This document shows, one piece after another, positions 62,479 to 64,000 of a stretch of 64,000 bases of DNA. This DNA is from CALCNS01 sp964425745. Its GTDB lineage: Bacteria; Bacillota; JAAYKD01. The stretch spans positions 62,001 through 126,000 of the forward strand of contig CAYRNW010000004.1 of the NCBI GenBank assembly GCA_964425745.1. The letters are read 5' to 3'. Numbering within the stretch: position 1 is the first letter of the stretch; each line of letters opens with the position of its first letter. The notes under the pieces were generated by a model. The model saw nothing but the letters and a program-made list of their open reading frames with translations, was not told the DNA's origin and did no database searches. Position numbers and translations under genes: made by a program.

Positions 62479-62518
62479 ATAGTAAGATGTTACTAATTGA
62501 GTAGTAACATCTTACTAT
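62479..62518. repeat. Perfect 17-bp-arm inverted repeat
   Basis: ATAGTAAGATGTTACTA (62479-62495), loop ATTGAG, TAGTAACATCTTACTAT (62502-62518). It lies after the small membrane protein gene; no T-run follows on the - strand, so it may be an operator or a factor-assisted terminator. Confidence 0.85.
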
Positions 62519-62546
62519 TTCTACACTAAACGAGTCTAACTTGGGG

Positions 62547-62744
62547 TTACTTCTTCATCTTACCCGCTATGAGCGAGGCCACATATACCACTCCGGCTAA
62601 GACAATAAGTGGAATCATGACATAAGCAGAGGTTACCTTAAAAAACACATTAACAATGAGAATGACCAAAAGGATGACAAGCACCAGTCCTGTTAGTTTT
62701 TCCTGCAAGGGCGAGAAACGGTAAGGATGTCTGGGTTCTGGCAT
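62547..62744 (-). CDS. Small two-helix membrane protein
   Basis: A 65-residue protein with a basic N terminus ('MPEPRHPYRFSPLQEKL') and two hydrophobic helices (~18-36 and ~39-59), ending KMKK. It has an excellent ribosome site (AAGGAGG). It follows the permease gene by 19 bp, i.e. in the position occupied by a lipoprotein gene in the other units. Small two-helix proteins are often bacteriocin-immunity or transporter accessory proteins, but nothing here proves it. Confidence 0.65.
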   Translation of the reverse strand: MPEPRHPYRFSPLQEKLTGLVLVILLVILIVNVFFKVTSAYVMIPLIVLAGVVYVASLIAGKMKK

Positions 62745-62763
62745 TGAAAAAACCTCCTTCTTT

Positions 62764-64000
62764 TTACATTAGGTTTGCAGGCGGAATTTTGGCAAAGCGT
62801 TGTGCCGGTTGCCAAGCCGCCAAGATACACAAGAGCATAGATACTACTATGGGGATTAAGGTAACTATATAATCTCTAGGATACACTTGCGAAAGCCCTT
62901 GATCTGCAAAAAACACACCAAAGCCGAAAATACACCCTAGTAAAGCAGCCGGTAAGAACGGCCAAATCGATTCAATGAAGATAGCCCGGGCAATTTGGGC
63001 TTGAGTTGCCCCGAGAGAACGTTGGATCGCTACTACACGGGCTAATTCTCTGGTGCGAATCAAGGTAAACGAGAGAACCGCAATCCCGATTTGTAAGACC
63101 TCCAACAAGATGAACATCCACACGGTATAAAGGAAGGTTTTCTGCAATTGGCGAGTTTGTTCTAAGTCATAAAGCTTTTCTTTGATCTTCAACAAGGGAA
63201 CACTCGACTGATTCAACCAGTTCTGCAAGGCGGCTCTGGCGTCTTGGATTCGGTTGAAGTCCTCACTGCGAAGAATAATGAGGGGCTTTAGGACCTCCTT
63301 CCAGATGCTACTATCGTTTGCTTGGGAACTCATAAATACTGTTGCATTGGGGTTGTCTAAATTGGGACGTTCTACATCTTCTTTGGCATCGACTACTCCT
63401 ACGACTGTATAAGGTGAACCCTGGGGTTGGAAACGTAGGGTTTGCCCCAAAGCAAGCTGTGAGGTTCCAAACAATGCTTTGGCTATTTGGTTACCTAATA
63501 CCACCTCTTGCGGCCTTTGTATCCAATTACCGTGTAGCAAATTCAAACTTTGAGCGTTCAAAGTATCTCCCTGGCAAAGTGATAGGTATGCTATGTATTT
63601 CTCTTGTTCCAGCCACAGACTTGCTTGCGGCACGGTTCCCTGCCAAGCCAAACCCTCTACATCGATACCTAAGTTTGCGATGATTTGCAAATATGCCGGA
63701 GGTAAGTGGTCTTGACCCGTATTTCTAACGCTTTCCAGCGTGACCCGGTCGAAACCGGCTTGCCGTATTTGATTGTCTACCACGTTCATATCTTTTAAGG
63801 CGGTTAAGCTACTGTAGGTGACCACAGCAATGACCACCAAGAAAGTTGCCCAAACCAAGTCTCGGCGGAGATCGAAAATCCACCATTTCATACTCTTATC
63901 GCCCGATACTACCGCCATGGGCTCATATTTCAAAATGAAAAACAGAGGTAAGAAACTGCAAGTGGGACCCAAAAACACGGTGAGGGGGAGCATGGTGACG
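62764..64000 (-). CDS. FtsX-type ABC permease, third copy, 5' part outside the window
   Basis: The frame is open to the window edge; the ATG at 63993 is internal. The visible ~411 residues match the C-terminal half of the permeases at 47121 and 54752: 'MKWWIFDLRRDLVW', 'DHLPPAYLQIIANLGIDVEGLAWQG', 'NPNATVFMSSQ', 'TRELARVVAIQRSLGATQAQI', 'ILAAWQPAQRFAKIPPANLM' (read in parts). It is more distant than those two are from each other. The end lies about 8.0 kb from the end of the second permease, suggesting a third tandem unit that extends beyond the window. Confidence 0.88.
   Translation of the reverse strand, partial: VTMLPLTVFLGPTCSFLPLFFILKYEPMAVVSGDKSMKWWIFDLRRDLVWATFLVVIAVVTYSSLTALKDMNVVDNQIRQAGFDRVTLESVRNTGQDHLPPAYLQIIANLGIDVEGLAWQGTVPQASLWLEQEKYIAYLSLCQGDTLNAQSLNLLHGNWIQRPQEVVLGNQIAKALFGTSQLALGQTLRFQPQGSPYTVVGVVDAKEDVERPNLDNPNATVFMSSQANDSSIWKEVLKPLIILRSEDFNRIQDARAALQNWLNQSSVPLLKIKEKLYDLEQTRQLQKTFLYTVWMFILLEVLQIGIAVLSFTLIRTRELARVVAIQRSLGATQAQIARAIFIESIWPFLPAALLGCIFGFGVFFADQGLSQVYPRDYIVTLIPIVVSMLLCILAAWQPAQRFAKIPPANLM

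Overview
The window looks like the chromosome of a low- to mid-GC, endospore-lineage Firmicute (Clostridia or a related anaerobic class). This rests on the rpsF-ssb-rpsR-yybS-rplI-lonC-dnaB gene order, the presence of LonC (a Lon-type protease typical of spore formers), strong Shine-Dalgarno sites, a T-box leader, and Gram-positive style lipoproteins. The genus cannot be named from the sequence alone. No phage, integron or CRISPR array is visible.

Left part (1-9.7 kb, + strand): a housekeeping run of a beta-propeller protein (cut by the window edge), CvpA, DUF951, S6, SSB, S18, a YybS-type membrane protein, L9, LonC, DnaB and an FAD oxidoreductase. It ends with tRNA-Lys(UUU), tRNA-Val(UAC) and a strong terminator. 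Next, mostly on the - strand (9.7-19.3 kb), come a small basic protein, an orphan trpB under a Trp-specific T-box, sbcC/sbcD, an M32 carboxypeptidase, an M20 amidohydrolase and a HutD-type protein, followed by a patch of intergenic repeats.

Middle part (19.7-34.6 kb, - strand): one tightly packed ten-gene operon. Its core is a Gram-positive Pel-type exopolysaccharide machine (an epimerase-PelD fusion, PelE-like, PelA-like, PelF, PelG), headed by an EAL phosphodiesterase. Its tail has two CotH-like proteins, a VTC-domain protein and a DUF4956 membrane protein. The PelD fusion keeps an RxxD motif at the place of a GGDEF I-site, so c-di-GMP control of export is likely. From 34.8 to 45.1 kb there are assorted single genes: a Pr6Pr-like membrane protein, a class V aminotransferase, a phosphotransferase, a 2-hydroxyacid dehydrogenase, a stalk/WG-repeat secreted protein, a PAS-GGDEF-EAL protein, an AAA/DUF4143 ATPase and a DUF2812 protein.

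Right part (45.2-64 kb, - strand): the most unusual region. It is a tandemly amplified cassette with a period of roughly 7.6-8 kb. Each fuller unit encodes a small secreted peptide with eight conserved cysteines, TlpA/thioredoxin-fold lipoproteins (two keep CxxC, four have lost it), a large FtsX-type permease and a LolD/MacB-type ATPase. A thioredoxin-CcdA fusion upstream could carry electrons to the outside. Both peptide genes are bracketed by their own perfect inverted repeats. A decayed IS21-family element sits between the two units. I read this as a candidate undescribed disulfide-rich peptide (bacteriocin-like or signalling) production, folding and export/immunity system; the function is inference.
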